Of a stretch of 64,000 nucleotides of DNA, positions 33,096-44,454 are shown piece after piece (position 1 is the first letter of the stretch; the number at the start of each line of letters is the position of its first letter). Below the pieces are notes generated by a model that saw only the letters and a program-made list of their open reading frames with translations, was not told where the DNA came from and ran no database searches. Position numbers and translations under genes: made by a program. This stretch comes from Bos javanicus (lineage: Eukaryota; Chordata; Mammalia; Artiodactyla; Bovidae): the NCBI RefSeq assembly GCF_032452875.1, contig NC_083890.1, positions 49,000,983 to 49,064,982 on the forward strand, read 5' to 3'.

Positions 33096-33306
33096 AATTT
33101 GCTTATTTGGCTGCTCTGGGCCTTGGCTGCGGCTCGTGGGATCTTTCCTTGCAGCGCTTGGACGCTCTAATTGTGACTCACAGGCTCAGTGGTTGTGGCA
33201 TTCTGGCTTATTTACTCCATGGCATGTGGGATCCTCACGTAGCAGGGACCGAATCTGTGTTCCCAGCATTGCAAGGCAGATTCTTAACCACGGGACCCCG
33301 ATCGAA
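33096..33306 (-). mobile_element. CHR-type SINE, diverged
   Basis: TTTGGCTGCTCTGGGCC, GGCTCAGTGGTTGTGGC, CATGTGGGATCCTCACG, GGCAGATTCTTAACCACGGGACC in reverse order fits the longer CHR-1-like form. Confidence 0.75.
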
Positions 33307-33869
33307 GATCCCTTGCAAATTTTCTTTTAATCTGAAACTATGTCAAGATAAATATAGTAAGAATAACTTTTACATCATAACCCAGTGAATGCACACTTAC
33401 ATACATGTCCACATATTATTCACACAAATGCCCGCCATATGCCATTCTAGGCAACAGATGTACAGCAGTGACCAAAGCAGAAAAAAATGTCTTCTCACAA
33501 AGCCCACGTGTTTATCTATTCATGTACATATACATCCATCCACCTGTGCTACTCTATGTATGTTTCAAACATGTATATGTATGTGTCTACATGCACATCC
33601 ATAAAAGTGGAAACACAAGTTTTATTTGAATTACACTTAAACTCTCAATGGTGCATCACGACTTAAAAATTCTACCTTATTTTTAAAATGAAGCCAGTGA
33701 AGTAAAGAATAAACTGATTTTGTGAACCACTAAGCGACTGATAGTAATCTTCAGTTAACAAAGCAAAATTCTAAATTAGGGGGGAAAAAAGCAGTAGCCC
33801 AAAGGCTCCCCACTGAAATTTTTATCGCCCACATACCATAACAAAAATTTGTGAATCCAGTCTAAACCT
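33307..33869. other. Unassigned AT-rich sequence
   Basis: Contains imperfect ACAT/TATG-rich stretches at 33395-33420 and 33520-33600. Nothing else recognised. Confidence 0.35.
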
Positions 33870-34340
33870 CTCTTCTGATCTCCATGTCTTCATTTCCAAT
33901 TGAAAACTCGTCATAGCTGCAGCCATTTCAGATTTTCTCAGTCCCAAATTAAACTCTTGATCTTTCCCTTAAGAGCATTCTTCCTCCAGCGTTTCCCATT
34001 TCAGGAAACAGCACCTCAACCCACCCGTTGCTCAGCTTAGAAAGACTGGAGTCATTCTTGACACCTCCCTTCCCTTCACTCCCTACAGGGATCAGCCACC
34101 AAACTCCCTTGATTCTCTACACTAAATATATCTCAAATTCATTTTTCTTTTTGTCTGACACTGTTTTAGCCTAAATCCACCAACATCTTTAACATGAATT
34201 ATTGTAATGGTTTCCCACTTGGTCTCCTTGCATCCCCAAATTTCCCACTTAAATCTTCCATGCAACAACCAAAGCCAACTTTTAAAGCAAAAGGTAATCA
34301 TGTCATAACCTTTATGATCTCCCCAGTGCTTGTGGGAGAG
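33870..34340. repeat. Ancient dispersed repeat, first part
   Basis: TGTAATGGTTTCCCACTTGGTCTCC, AACATGAATTATTG and neighbouring bases resemble an old mammalian family whose downstream part seems to resume at 35035. The name is uncertain. Confidence 0.3.
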
Positions 34341-34356
34341 ACTAACACATCTTCGT

Positions 34357-34575
34357 GTGTGTGTGTGTGCTCAGTTGCTCGGTCGTGTTCGATGTGTTGT
34401 GATGCCGTGGACTGCGTAGCCCACCAGGCTGCTGTGTCCACGGAATTTTCCAGGCAAGAATCCTGGAGTGGGTTGGCATTTCCTCCTCCAGCGGTTCTTC
34501 CTGATTTAGGGACTGAGCCCGCATCTCCTGCGTTGGAAGGAGGATTTTTCTTTTTCTCTTTTTTTACCACTGTGC
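34357..34575 (-). mobile_element. Bov-tA SINE with (TG)n tail
   Basis: Minus-strand copy with (TG)n at 34357-34369. A T-rich insertion near 34545-34565 splits the head. Short direct repeat CATCTT at 34348-34353 and 34576-34581. Confidence 0.9.
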
Positions 34576-34581
34576 CATCTT

Positions 34582-35034
34582 TAACAATATACTAATTCAG
34601 ATTGTATTTGACCATGAAGGACAGAGAACCTCAAACAACAGTGGGTTAACAGGATAGAAATGGCTTGTCTGTCATGTGAGAGAAGTGAGTGTAGGTAGAT
34701 CGGGGTTGACTTCATATATAACAGGGTATCTAAGACACCCCTCTATCTTATTCAGGCACATGGCTTTCACTCCTGGTCAAGCTGGCCACCTAACCTCCAG
34801 GCATCATACCTACCTTCCGTGTAACTGGAAGGAGGCCGTGATGTAGAAAAATTCACTCTCTCTCATAAGAGCCCATTCAGCTTACCTTGTTACCTACACG
34901 TTTATCACACGACCACACAGCTGTGAAAGAAGTAGGGTATAGCCTTTTCTCTGTGTGGACAACGTACAGGTAACAAGTGGGTGTTAATAACTGAGTGCTC
35001 ACAATAAAGGTTTTGAAAATAAGTCTTGAGGTAC
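34582..35034. other. Unassigned sequence, possibly ancient repeat
   Basis: GAACCTCAAACAACAGTGGGTTAACAGGATAGAAATGGC resembles the start of an old dispersed family. Not named. Confidence 0.3.
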
Positions 35035-35235
35035 ATGAGCAGTCTCCGCCAATATGGTCTTTAAGGTCCTACAAGCTTCGGCCCTGCCATTGTCTCTTTG
35101 CTCAAAAGCTCCACCCACACTGGGCTTCTTCCTTCAGTGAGCAAGCATCCTCTTATCTGGATGCTTTCCCGAAATACTTTCCTGCCTGCTTTCTTGGAAA
35201 GAACTTCTTTGACCTAAGAAACAAGGCAATAATTA
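35035..35235. repeat. Ancient dispersed repeat, second part
   Basis: ATGGTCTTTAAGGTCCTACAAGCTTCGGCCC and CTCCACCCACACTGGGCTTCTTCC resemble the continuation of the family noted at 33870-34340. Confidence 0.3.
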
Positions 35236-35302
35236 GTCTCAACTCCTTAAACATTCCATATATAACCTTACTTCAGCTATGTATTTCTTTATGCAAGCAC
35301 TT

Positions 35303-35678
35303 CAGTTCAGTTCAGTTCAGTTGCTCAGTCGTGTCTGACTCTTTGTGACCCCATGGACGGCAGCACTCCAGGCCTTCCTGTCCATCACCATCTCCCAGAG
35401 TTTACTCAAACTCATGTGCATTGAGTCGGTGATGCCATCCAACCATCTCATCCTCTGTTTTCCCCTTATTCTCCCACCTTCAATTTCTCCCAGCATCAGG
35501 GTCTTTTCAAATGAGTCGGTTCTTCGAATCAGGTGGCCAAAGTATTGGAGTTTCAGCTTCAGTATCAGTCCTTCCAATGAACACCCAGGACTGATTTCTT
35601 TTAGGATGGACTGGTTGGATCTCCTTGCTGTCCAAGGGACTCATAAGAGTCCTCTCCAGCACCACAGTTCAAAAGCAT
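35303..35678 (-). mobile_element. BovB LINE, 5'-truncated 3' end
   Basis: Starts with four TTCAG tail units, continues through the C-terminal coding region (minus frame 35577-35317) and is truncated at about 35678. Possible TSD CAAGCACTT at 35294-35302 and CAAGCATTT at 35679-35687, partly overlapping element sequence. Confidence 0.93.
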
Positions 35679-35794
35679 CAAGCATTTGATTAATTTCAAA
35701 TACTCCAGCATGAGTAGTGAGGTATGTGTGTGTGTAAAACAGGTTAAACCTAATCCGTATCTACCATGTAGAGATGGACAGCAATCTTGTAAGC

Positions 35795-36016
35795 ATGCTT
35801 GCTAAGGCACTTCAGTCATTTCTGACTCTTTGCGACCTTATGGGCTGTAGCCCGCCAGGCTCCCCTCTCCAAGGGATTCTCAAAGCAAGACGGCTGGAGT
35901 GGATTGCCACGCCCTCCTCCAGCGGATCTTCCCAACCCAGGGATCGAACCTGTGTCATTTTATGTCTCCTGCATTGGCAGATGGCTTCATTACCACCAGT
36001 GCCACCCGGGAAGCCT
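35795..36016 (-). mobile_element. Bov-tA SINE
   Basis: Full minus-strand copy with TTGCTAAGGCACTTCAGTC tail side and GCCACCCGGGAAGCC head side. Confidence 0.9.
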
Positions 36017-36030
36017 ATAAAGTAAGCAGA

Positions 36031-36217
36031 TAAACTAACCGATGTCAACAGCACAGAGTTCCTTACTGCGCAAGGAACGATTGTAGTGATGAAACTTACA
36101 CACTTAAGATGCATGACTGGTGGTAAACTAACCCATGTCAATGGCACAGAGTTGCCTTACCGCACAAGGAACGATCGTAGTGATGAAACTTACACACTTA
36201 AGATGCGTGACTGGTGG
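36031..36217. repeat. 93-bp tandem duplication
   Basis: Unit one 36031-36123 and unit two 36124-36217, both starting TAAACTAACC and ending GACTGGTGG. About eight substitutions and one inserted base separate them. Neither unit matches a repeat I know. Confidence 0.95.
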
Positions 36218-36266
36218 GGAGGAAGGAAGCAGAACCGTTACCCTTCTATGAGCAGGATTTTATTCC

Positions 36267-36383
36267 TTTATTTGGCTGCTCCCTGTGGCATGCAGAATCA
36301 TAGCTCCCTGACCAGGGATCAAACCCAAGCCCTCTGCAGTGGACACGTGGAGTCCTAACCACTGGACTGCCAGGGAAGTTCCC
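36267..36383 (-). mobile_element. CHR-type SINE (CHR-2-like)
   Basis: TTTGGCTGCTCCCTGTGGCATGCAG, GACCAGGGATCAAACCC, CCTAACCACTGGACTGCCAGGGAAGTTCCC in reverse orientation. Confidence 0.88.
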
Positions 36384-36626
36384 GAGTAGAATTTTAAAAA
36401 TCGGTGAAACCATTCGTCTATTCCATTGGTCCTTATGGTTCAGAGCCCAACCAGGGTATGGTATAGAGTAGACATTCACTGAGGAAATAAGCAAATTCAC
36501 TTAGCATTCACTGTCAGCTAGCTGATACTTAGAATAAAACTAAAAACTCAAATGTTAAATAAAAATCAATACCTTATTGCTTGCTGTATGTTTCAAACAC
36601 TTTGCTGTTAAGTAGAGTGAAGTGAG

Positions 36627-36841
36627 GGCTTCCCTAGTGGCTCAGACAGTAAAAGAATCTGCCTGCAGTGCAGGAGACAAGGATTTGATCCTTGGGTTAG
36701 GAAGAGTCCCCAGGAGAAGAGAATGGCTACCCACTTCAGCATTCTTGCCTGGAGAATTCCATGGACTGAGGAGCCTGGTGGGCTACAGCCCTTGGGGTCA
36801 TAAAATGTCAGACAGGACTGAGCTACTAACACAACAACAAC
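36627..36841 (+). mobile_element. Bov-tA SINE
   Basis: Full plus-strand copy with an ACAACAACAACA tail. Flanking repeat AGAGTGAAGTGAG at 36614-36626 and AGAGTGAGCTGAG at 36842-36854 (11 of 13). Confidence 0.92.
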
Positions 36842-36889
36842 AGAGTGAGCTGAGCATCTGTAGTTTGTTTCAGATTATTAACACCTTTA

Positions 36890-37345
36890 TTAACATGTAA
36901 CTCACAACATATAATTATTCCATTTAAAGTATATAATTCAGTGGATTAGCATATACAGAGTTGTGTGACCATCACCACATAGTAATTTAGAGCCGTTTAA
37001 TCCCCAAATGAAATCTCACACAGTTTAATGGTCACCTCACCATCCTCCTAGTAATTTACATGAGCTGCTATGGCTTTGCTGGTTCTGTATACTTCATGCA
37101 AATATCTGACTTCTTCCACTGAGCATGTTTTCAAAGTTTATTCACATCGTAGCTTGTATCAGCATTGTATTGCAAATACCATTCCATTATTTGGAAATAC
37201 CACATTTTGTTTATCCATTCATCAGTTGATGGACATTTGTTTTCATGGTTTGGTTATTGTTAAGTGTTGCTGTAAGAACATTTGTATACAGTTCTTGTGT
37301 GGATATATGTTTTTATTTCTCGTGTATATTGGATTAATTTCCTAT
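36890..37345 (-). repeat. Old L1 LINE 3' region, antisense
   Basis: Read in reverse this is an old L1 3' UTR: ATTCAGTGGATTAGCATATACAGAGTTGTG, GTGACCATCACCAC, ATTTGTTTATCCATTCATCAGTTGATGGACATTTG. The plus frame at 37070-37450 is spurious. Confidence 0.85.
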
Positions 37346-37357
37346 AGTGGCTGTAGC

Positions 37358-37633
37358 CAGAGAAGGCAGTGGCACCCCACTCCAGTACTCTTGCCTGGAA
37401 AATCCCGTGGATGGAGGAGCCTGGTGGGCTGCGGTCCATGGGGTCGCTAAGAGTCGGACACGACTGAGCGACTTCACTTTCATTTTTCACTTTCATGCTT
37501 TGGAGGAGGAAATGGCAGCCCACTCCAGTGTTCTTGCCTGGAGAATCCCAGGGATGGGGGACCCTGGTGGGTTGCCGTCTCTGGGGTCGCACAGAGTCGG
37601 ACATGACTGAAGTGACTTAGCAGCAGCAGCAGC
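37358..37633 (+). mobile_element. Bov-A2 SINE (dimer)
   Basis: Both monomers, the TTTCATTTTTCACTTTC linker and the (CAG)n tail are well preserved. Perfect 12-bp TSD AGTGGCTGTAGC at 37346-37357 and 37634-37645. Looks comparatively young. Confidence 0.97.
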
Positions 37634-37645
37634 AGTGGCTGTAGC

Positions 37646-38000
37646 AAATTACCACATATTTAGTGTCTTAAAACAACATGGATATATTATCTTATATCTC
37701 TGGCAGTTTTAATTCTAAATCCATTTCACTGGCTAAAGCTAAGGTGCTGGCAGGGCTGTCAGCCCTCTGAAGACTCCAGGGGGACCTTTCCAGCGTCCAG
37801 AGGTCACCTGCATCCTTGGCTCCTGCCAGCCCTGGCATCCCTCCCACTTCTCTTTCATCATCCTGTCTCCTTTTTGTCCTCTTCTGTTGTGACCTCTCTG
37901 ATTTTCTCGGCTTTCATTGTCACGTGGCTTTCTTTGACTCGGACCATCCTGCCGAGGTCTTGCGAGGACCCTCATGATTACACTGGAGGCACAGATAATC
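37646..38000 (+). repeat. Old mammalian interspersed repeat
   Basis: TAGCAAATTACCACATATTTAGTGTCTTAAAACAACAT at the start, TGCTGGCAGGGCTGTCAGCC in the middle and GACCCTCATGATTACACTGGAGGC, then ATAATCTAGGATAGTCTCC at the end. The same broad family as 5017-5461. Confidence 0.6.
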
Positions 38001-39865
38001 TAGGATAGTCTCCTCATCTCCAGACACGGAGTTATCCTGGGTGCAAATTCATCACTGTCGATCTTTCGTTGTTACCGCTGTCTGTTCGTTTAGTGACACT
38101 CCTTAACTAAGTCTGAGAGGTATGTGTTCCCTGTACTGTGAAGACACCATTGCCTAGCAATCAGCTAATGATTGATCAGAGATTTCCTTCTATGCTTTCA
38201 GCCAATAATATTTCCACCCTTTGCTTAAGGGCTCTGTGTGTTGGGAAGGCTTTCAGTGCTTGGGTAGCTTACAACTCTGTCTTACCTTCACTTACTCTTG
38301 TACAGGACCTAAAGTTCAGCCTAGGATGAGAGACTGGGGTCCTCTCAGATGTTTTTAGAAATACACACAGTCCCGGATATGTGCATGGCCTTCTTAATCC
38401 CTAAATATTTGGGACTGGTATGGGTGACATTCTTTTTAAAAGAACTTTTGTTGACTCATCATGATAATATAAACACTTGGTGATTTGACATTTTCCAAAT
38501 AGTGTCTTTTCCCCAAAACACTTATTTCTGTTCAAAGCCTTTGGGATGAACCCAGGAGTGAAGAAGATAAATCCAGCTGTCCTGCTCTTGAACCTGGGCG
38601 GTTCAAGGTATACTCACTCTGGGAGTTGTATACTCACTCTGGGAGTTAAGTGTGTTCCGTTCTGACCACAAGCACCCCCTTCTTGAAGTGGATCAAGGGG
38701 CCTCAAAGGTGACTTGTGACTGCTCTTGAACCAGAGGTGGTTATTGATGAATCAGCTGTAGCAACATGTCTTTCCTGCAGAGAGCTGAGTCAGAGCAAAC
38801 CGAAGGCAAATATTCTGACAGCTTTTGAAGAAGAATCTACACGTTGTTCCCTCCAGCGTGGCACAAACCCAGAGAACTGAACAGCATCTGAGTTTTTGTC
38901 AGTTGTGTCTGATGTTTTTCTTTCTTTAAAAAAAAAAAAAAAGACTCAAAAGTTTCCACTTGAGTTTCAATCAATATGCTGCAGATGGGCCAAGTCATCC
39001 TGGCAGAGGGAAGAGCTGAGATTGTGTTCCTGCGGGTGGTGCCAGGAGGCAGGGTGCTCCAAGAGAGGGCAGGGGTGAACGCTGAAGCTTCAGAGACCTG
39101 GAGGCAGCAGTGAGACCCACGCACGTGGCCAGACCTGGGGCTGTGGGCCGCTCCCGGGTGAATTTCGGCGGGCACTTGGCTCCTCCCCTCGCAACATCAC
39201 TTTGTGACTTGAGGACTGACTAGCTCATCACCTCCTTTCTCCAGCCCCTGAAAGTGAGAGATGGTGTGGTGAAGGGTAGTATACCTTTTCTGCAGAAATG
39301 TGTGCTTGCATAGCTGAATAGCCCTTTAGTAAATTAAAACATAGTCCTTCACGGACATAACATTGTCTACATTTGGTCTTCTCCTCCCTGAGCAATCTTC
39401 AGTTGGCAGTGGTCCTGACATACTCAGTTCCAGCGTCTCTGCTCTCGGCTCCCTTGACAAGGAGTGAATGATTATTTAATGGGGAATTTAAGAAAGTGCT
39501 CTCTTCTTGGAGATATTTATACATATTCCCAAATATTACATATATAATATTAATATCAAAGACTTTCTCAAGCAGTAGCCCCACAGCCTTGGGGCTGACA
39601 GCTAGGGACTGGTGACTAGATCATGCACGGTACTCCCTCACCCAAGAACAGCAGCCTTCGTCCAGAGCTCCCCTCGTGGTTACAGGCTCCAGTTGGGTTC
39701 CAGAGTTCTGAAACTGTGGACTCCAAATGGTTTCACCAGTTTGATGGCTGCTTTGTTGGAGGGAGCAACTCCAAGATCTTCCCACTCTACATTTTGCATG
39801 AAGTCCCTTGTATGGATGTATTGTGAAATTCATGTAAATGTTATCTATCTAAATCTCCATTTCTT
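38001..39865. other. Mostly unique sequence
   Basis: Contains a 20-bp tandem duplication at 38608-38647 and a 15-base A run at 38928-38942. No exon or repeat recognised otherwise. Confidence 0.4.
38608..38647. repeat. 20-bp perfect tandem duplication
   Basis: GTATACTCACTCTGGGAGTT at 38608-38627 repeated exactly at 38628-38647. Confidence 0.97.
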
Positions 39866-40971
39866 ACTTTTTCATCAACTGTTTTTTAAAAATTGTAGTG
39901 AAATACACATGGCACAGTATTTACCATCTTAACCACTTGTAAGCATATAGTTCAAAGGCGTTAAGTATATCCACACTGTCCAACTAACATCACCTCCATC
40001 CACTCGCAGAACTCTTTTCATCTTGCAAAATACTGAAACTCTGTACCCACTGAGGAAAGACTCCCCTTTCCACCCTCCCCACAGACCCTGGTGACAGCCA
40101 TCCAACTATTTGTCTCTGTGAATCTGACCACTCTAAATTCTTCATTAAGTGGACCTACTGTTTATCCTTTTATGACTGACTCATTTCACTTAGTACAATA
40201 GCCTCCAGGTACACCCATGCGTCAGAATTTCCCTCTTTTTGAAGACTGAATAATATTTCATTGAACAAAATACACCACAAATTGCTTATCCATCCATCCA
40301 TCCAGCCACTGATGGACATTTTGGTTGCTTCTGGCTATTGTGGTTCATGCTGCTGCGAACAGGGGTGTATAAATATCTGTTTAAAGTCCCCGTTTTCAAT
40401 TCTTTTGAATGTGTATACGGAAGTAGAGTTCCCAGATCATACGGTGATTCTAGATTTAATTTTGGAGTAACCATCGTCCTGTTTCCCAGAGCCGCTGTAT
40501 CATTTTATATCACTGCCGGCTGCCGGAAACTGCAGCTTCTTCACGGCCTCACGAATGCTTGATGTTTTCAGGTTTTGCTTATTAAACAGCAGCCATGGCA
40601 ATAGGTCTGATGTTTTCCAGAGCCTTTCATGTTTCTTCCTGCTGCTACGTTCTATTCCACTAATGAGGCTACACGTTATTTCATATTCTCTCCCAGGGTG
40701 GACAGCGCCTCCCTGTCTAAATAAAGCTATAGTAGCGTATTTGCTCATGTCCATTTGTGAATCTGTGTAAAATCAGTCTGGGCATATATACCCAGGGATG
40801 GAATTGCTGCATCTCAATGTATTAGAATTTGTGTACTTTTTATTTGACTAAGCAGTCTTAAGTAAAGCCAGATTGCTCTCTGGAATGGCTACACAGGTTT
40901 ACATTACATTCCTACCAACAATGTATGAGGGTTCTGTAGTCCAAAAATCTTTTATCAAAATTGGCATTGTG

Positions 40972-41085
40972 AGAACTGCCCTGGCAGTCCAGTGGCTAAG
41001 ACTTCACCTTCCAACACAGGGGCACAGGTTTGAGCCCTGGTTGGAGAACTAGGATCCAACATGCCACAAGGTCAAAAAAATTAGA
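40972..41085 (+). mobile_element. CHR-type SINE (CHR-2-like)
   Basis: GAACTGCCCTGGCAGTCCAGTGGCTAAGACTTC head, GCACAGGTTTGAGCCCTGG B-box region, ACTAGGATCCAACATGCC body, A-rich tail. Confidence 0.88.
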
Positions 41086-41665
41086 AAAAGAAAGCATTAT
41101 ATATACTTCCTATTTTATGCAGTCTTATATGCCTGACTTAATTAATATTTTTCTAACTTCAAATTATTTTGAGCATTTCTTCCTATGATTATTAACTTTT
41201 TGAGCTTTCTGTGTTAAAACTTCCTTGCTGATATCTTTTGCTCATTTTGAGTTTTTTGTTGGTGTAGCTTTTCTTGTTGGTTTTTTGAGGAGGTTTGTTT
41301 GTTTTTTTGACTGGCAGATTTCCTTTCATATTCTGGAAATTAGGCAGTGTTTTTGAAAGACATTGTTTGTTCTTGGATTCTATCATGTATTTATTAATTT
41401 GTCCAATGTGTGTTCATCAGACAGAAGCTCTTAATTTTGATATACTCTAATTTTTTTAAACCTATACATTATTTTATTCAAACTGGTCCTTCACTGGCCT
41501 TAGTTCACAAATCTATTTCTTCTACCTTTTACTCAATGAACTTCAGCATTTTACCTTCCTTGTTTAAGCTTTCATCTGCCTTGCTATATAGTGTTATTGG
41601 GAAGATTGTTTTTTCTCCATGTAATGAGATGAATTTTTCCACATATTTTCTTCACACAATTTTCT

Positions 41666-41708
41666 GTACCTTATGTTGAATGTACCTTATGTTGAATGTA
41701 CCTTATGT
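41666..41708 (+). repeat. 16-bp tandem repeat at BovB insertion site
   Basis: GTACCTTATGTTGAAT at 41666-41681 and 41682-41697, then a partial third unit 41698-41708 cut by the BovB. The remainder resumes after the insertion at 42669. Confidence 0.95.
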
Positions 41709-42650
41709 GCTGGACATGGAACAACAGACTGGTTCCAAATAGGAAAAGGAGTACGTCAAGGCTGTATATTGTCACCCTGCTTATTTAACTTCTATGCAGA
41801 GTACATCATGAGAAACGCTGGGCTGGAAGAAGCACAAGCTGGAATCAAGATTGCTGGGAGAAATATCAATAACCTCAGATATGCAGATGACACCACCCTT
41901 ATGGCAGAAAGTGAAGAGGAACTAAAAAGCCTCTTGATGAAAGTAAAAGAGGAGAGTGAAAAAGTTGGCTTAAAGCTCAACATTCAGAAAACCAAGATCA
42001 TGGCATCCAGTCCCATCACTTCATGGCAAATAGATGGGGAAACAGTGGAAACAGTGTCAGACTTTATTTTTGGGGGCTCCAAAATCACTGCAGATGGTGA
42101 CTGCAGCCATGAAATTAAAAGACACTTACTCATTGGAAGGAAAGTTATGACCAACCTAGATAGCATTTTGAAAAGCAGAGACATTACTTTGCCAACAAAG
42201 GTCCATCTAGTCAAGGCTATGGTTTTTCCAGTGGTCATGTATGGATGTGAGAGTTGGACTGTGAAGAAAGCTCAGCGCCAAAGAATTGATGCTTTTGAAC
42301 TGTGGCGTTGGAGAAGACTCTTGAGAGTCCCTTGGACTGCAAGGAGATCCAACCAGTCCATTCTGAAGGCCATCAGCCCTGGGATTTCTTTGGAAGGAAT
42401 GATGCTAAAGCTGAAACTCCAGTACTTTGGCCACCTCATGTGAAGAGTTGACTCATTGGAAAAGACTCTGATGCTGGGAGGGATTGCGGGCAGGAGGAGA
42501 AGGGGATGACAGAGGATGAGATGGCTGGATGGCATCACTGACTCGATGGACGTGAGTTTGAGTGAACTCCGGGAGTTGGTGATGGACAGGGAGGCCTGGC
42601 GTGCTGCAATTCATGGGGTCGCAAAGAGTTGGACACGACTGAGCGACTGA
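41709..42650 (+). pseudogene. BovB ORF2 remnant: RT palm and C-terminal region
   Basis: The reading frame enters the reverse-transcriptase domain just before motif B (GVRQGCILSPCLF) and keeps the catalytic motif C intact (RYADDTTL, the YADD box). It then continues through the conserved linker (SGSKITADGDCSHEIKR-like) and C-terminal region with the MVFPVVMYGCESW and RRSNQSILK motifs. Endonuclease, fingers and motif A are absent because of 5' truncation. The first twelve or so codons of the long open frame (from 41673) come from flanking host DNA. Only two lesions are seen, both in-frame TGA where BovB has CGA, at 42441-42443 and 42507-42509. Both fit CpG deamination. The natural stop is at 42648-42650. 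No function is expected. Confidence 0.93.
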
Positions 42651-42659
42651 ACTGAACTG
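41709..42659 (+). mobile_element. BovB LINE, 5'-truncated, young
   Basis: 951 bases of BovB 3' half with a (CTGAA)n tail. Perfect 9-bp TSD ACCTTATGT at 41700-41708 and 42660-42668. The host sequence is an old antisense L1. Confidence 0.97.
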
Positions 42660-43612
42660 ACCTTATGTACCTTATGCTGAATTAAGTTGTCCTTTCTTCA
42701 TCAACTTTGTTGTCCTCCTCATCAAATATTTTGTTCCTGGATATAGACAAGTCTGTTCCTGACCCACCTGGTATTTTTTAATCATAATGATTTTTATATA
42801 CTATGATATAAAATTTCTAATATTTAATCATTTTGACCTACAAAAATGGTAATTTCTTATAGTTGCACCTAACAGTATGTTTTAATTTGAATGCAGAAAG
42901 TTCTGCAAGTTCTCCCTCTTCTTTTTTTATGTAAACTTGATTTGTCTCTTTATACACATTGGTTCTACTTTATAAATTCCAGATAAGTTTAATGAATTTC
43001 TTGTAAGTATCTGACAACTATTTTGATTGAATGTCATTGAATTTTAGATCAATGTAGGGAAAATCAATACTTTTATATCAAGCCAGCTCATTTAATAGCA
43101 TGGCATGTCTTCAGTTATTCAAATAAATTTTTTATGTTCTTCATCAAAGTTTTAATTTTTTCTCTGTAGAAATCTCATGCATTCTTGATTTAGTTAATTC
43201 GTAGGTCCTTTATAATATTTTTTATTTTGAAAAATATCATTTTTAATTTTATTTTGAGTCCATCTCTACCAGAATGGAGAAATACTATTGATTTTTCTAG
43301 ATCGATCTTCTATCCAGATAACTGCTGAACTCTCTTTTTACTTTTAATCTTTTTCTATTAGAAGTTTGTTGATTCAATTTATCTTTCTAGATAGATGGTA
43401 ATATTATCTGTAAACAAAGCCACTTTTAATCTCTTTCTTTACAATCTTTAAAGCCATTTCCTTTCCTTCCCCAATAAAATTAACCAATACTATACTGAAA
43501 TACTGGTGGCAATTGCGAATGCATATTTGTTCTTGGTCTTAAAGGGAAATTTTAGTTTCTCCATGCTTGAAACCTTTAACATTTGGAATTCTCTTTATAT
43601 ATTTTACCCCTC

Positions 43613-44134
43613 AAAATGACTTCAGAACACTACACCAGCTGCTTGGATCAGATCTCGTGTCTTTGGGCTTTAAAAATCATAGGCAGCTGTTATCTCAGCC
43701 ATTAGTGGGGAGAAATGCAATTGGTTTTTGCACTATATATCCTCCTGGTCCCTGTACTAGTCAAAGCTGCAACTCTCTGTTTATATAGAAAATAACCCAA
43801 ATCATTCTTTCTCTAGCCTTTAACACCCCAAATATGACAAATATCAATAAAGTCCTTACTGGTATAAATGATTGAATAAATCAATAAATGGAGGAGAATA
43901 GACCCATCTCTGACACAGAGTAATTCCTAGTAATTTGAGCAGATGCTCTGTCCTCTGGGAAGTGGAGTAGAACTCTCTACTCTTCTAGCGTGGGCTGCAG
44001 ATAGAAATTTCCTCCCAAAGAGCACAGGGTGGACAGGGAAACAGAGTCACTTTACAATGGAGAAACCCAACGGACACAACCTCATTCAGGTGGTCAGGAT
44101 CGACATTAGTGGTGATGCTATGTTGATAGTGGGT
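43613..44134. other. Unassigned sequence
   Basis: No repeat recognised. Confidence 0.35.
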
Positions 44135-44147
44135 ACCCTTTGTAGGA

Positions 44148-44363
44148 AGGGCTTCCCAGGTGGCTTAGTGGTAAAGAATCCACCTGCCAACGCAGGAGAC
44201 GCAGGTTCCATCCCTGGGTAGGGAAGATTCCCCTGGAGAAGGAAAAGGGAACCCACTCCAGTTTTATTACCTGGAAAATCCCATGGACAGAGGAGACGAG
44301 AAGGCTATAGTCCTTAGGATCGCAAAGAGCAGGACACAACTGAGAGACTGAAGAGCAGCAACA
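44148..44363 (+). mobile_element. Bov-tA SINE
   Basis: Full plus-strand copy with tail AGCAGCAACAAC. Flanking repeat ACCCTTTGTAGGA at 44135-44147 and ACCCTTTACAGGA at 44364-44376 (11 of 13). Confidence 0.93.
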
Positions 44364-44454
44364 ACCCTTTACAGGATGTGATGACCAAAGTGCTTGGCCT
44401 CTGCGGTCCTCCTGCCCCACCTGCAACCCATCTATTCATGAGATGAACATCCAA

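Larger units (their letters stand above)
39870..43612 (-). repeat. Old L1 LINE, antisense, interrupted
   Basis: Reading from right to left gives decayed L1 ORF2 sequence (for example TATCTGTAAACAAAGCCACTTTTAATC near 43405 and TTGATTTTTCTAGATCGATC near 43290 in reverse) and then the L1 3' UTR (ATTTGGTGGACATT-type and GTGAAATACACATGGCAC near 39900). Coding potential is lost. A CHR SINE at 40972 and a BovB at 41709 interrupt it. About 2.6 kb of L1 remain. Confidence 0.8.
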
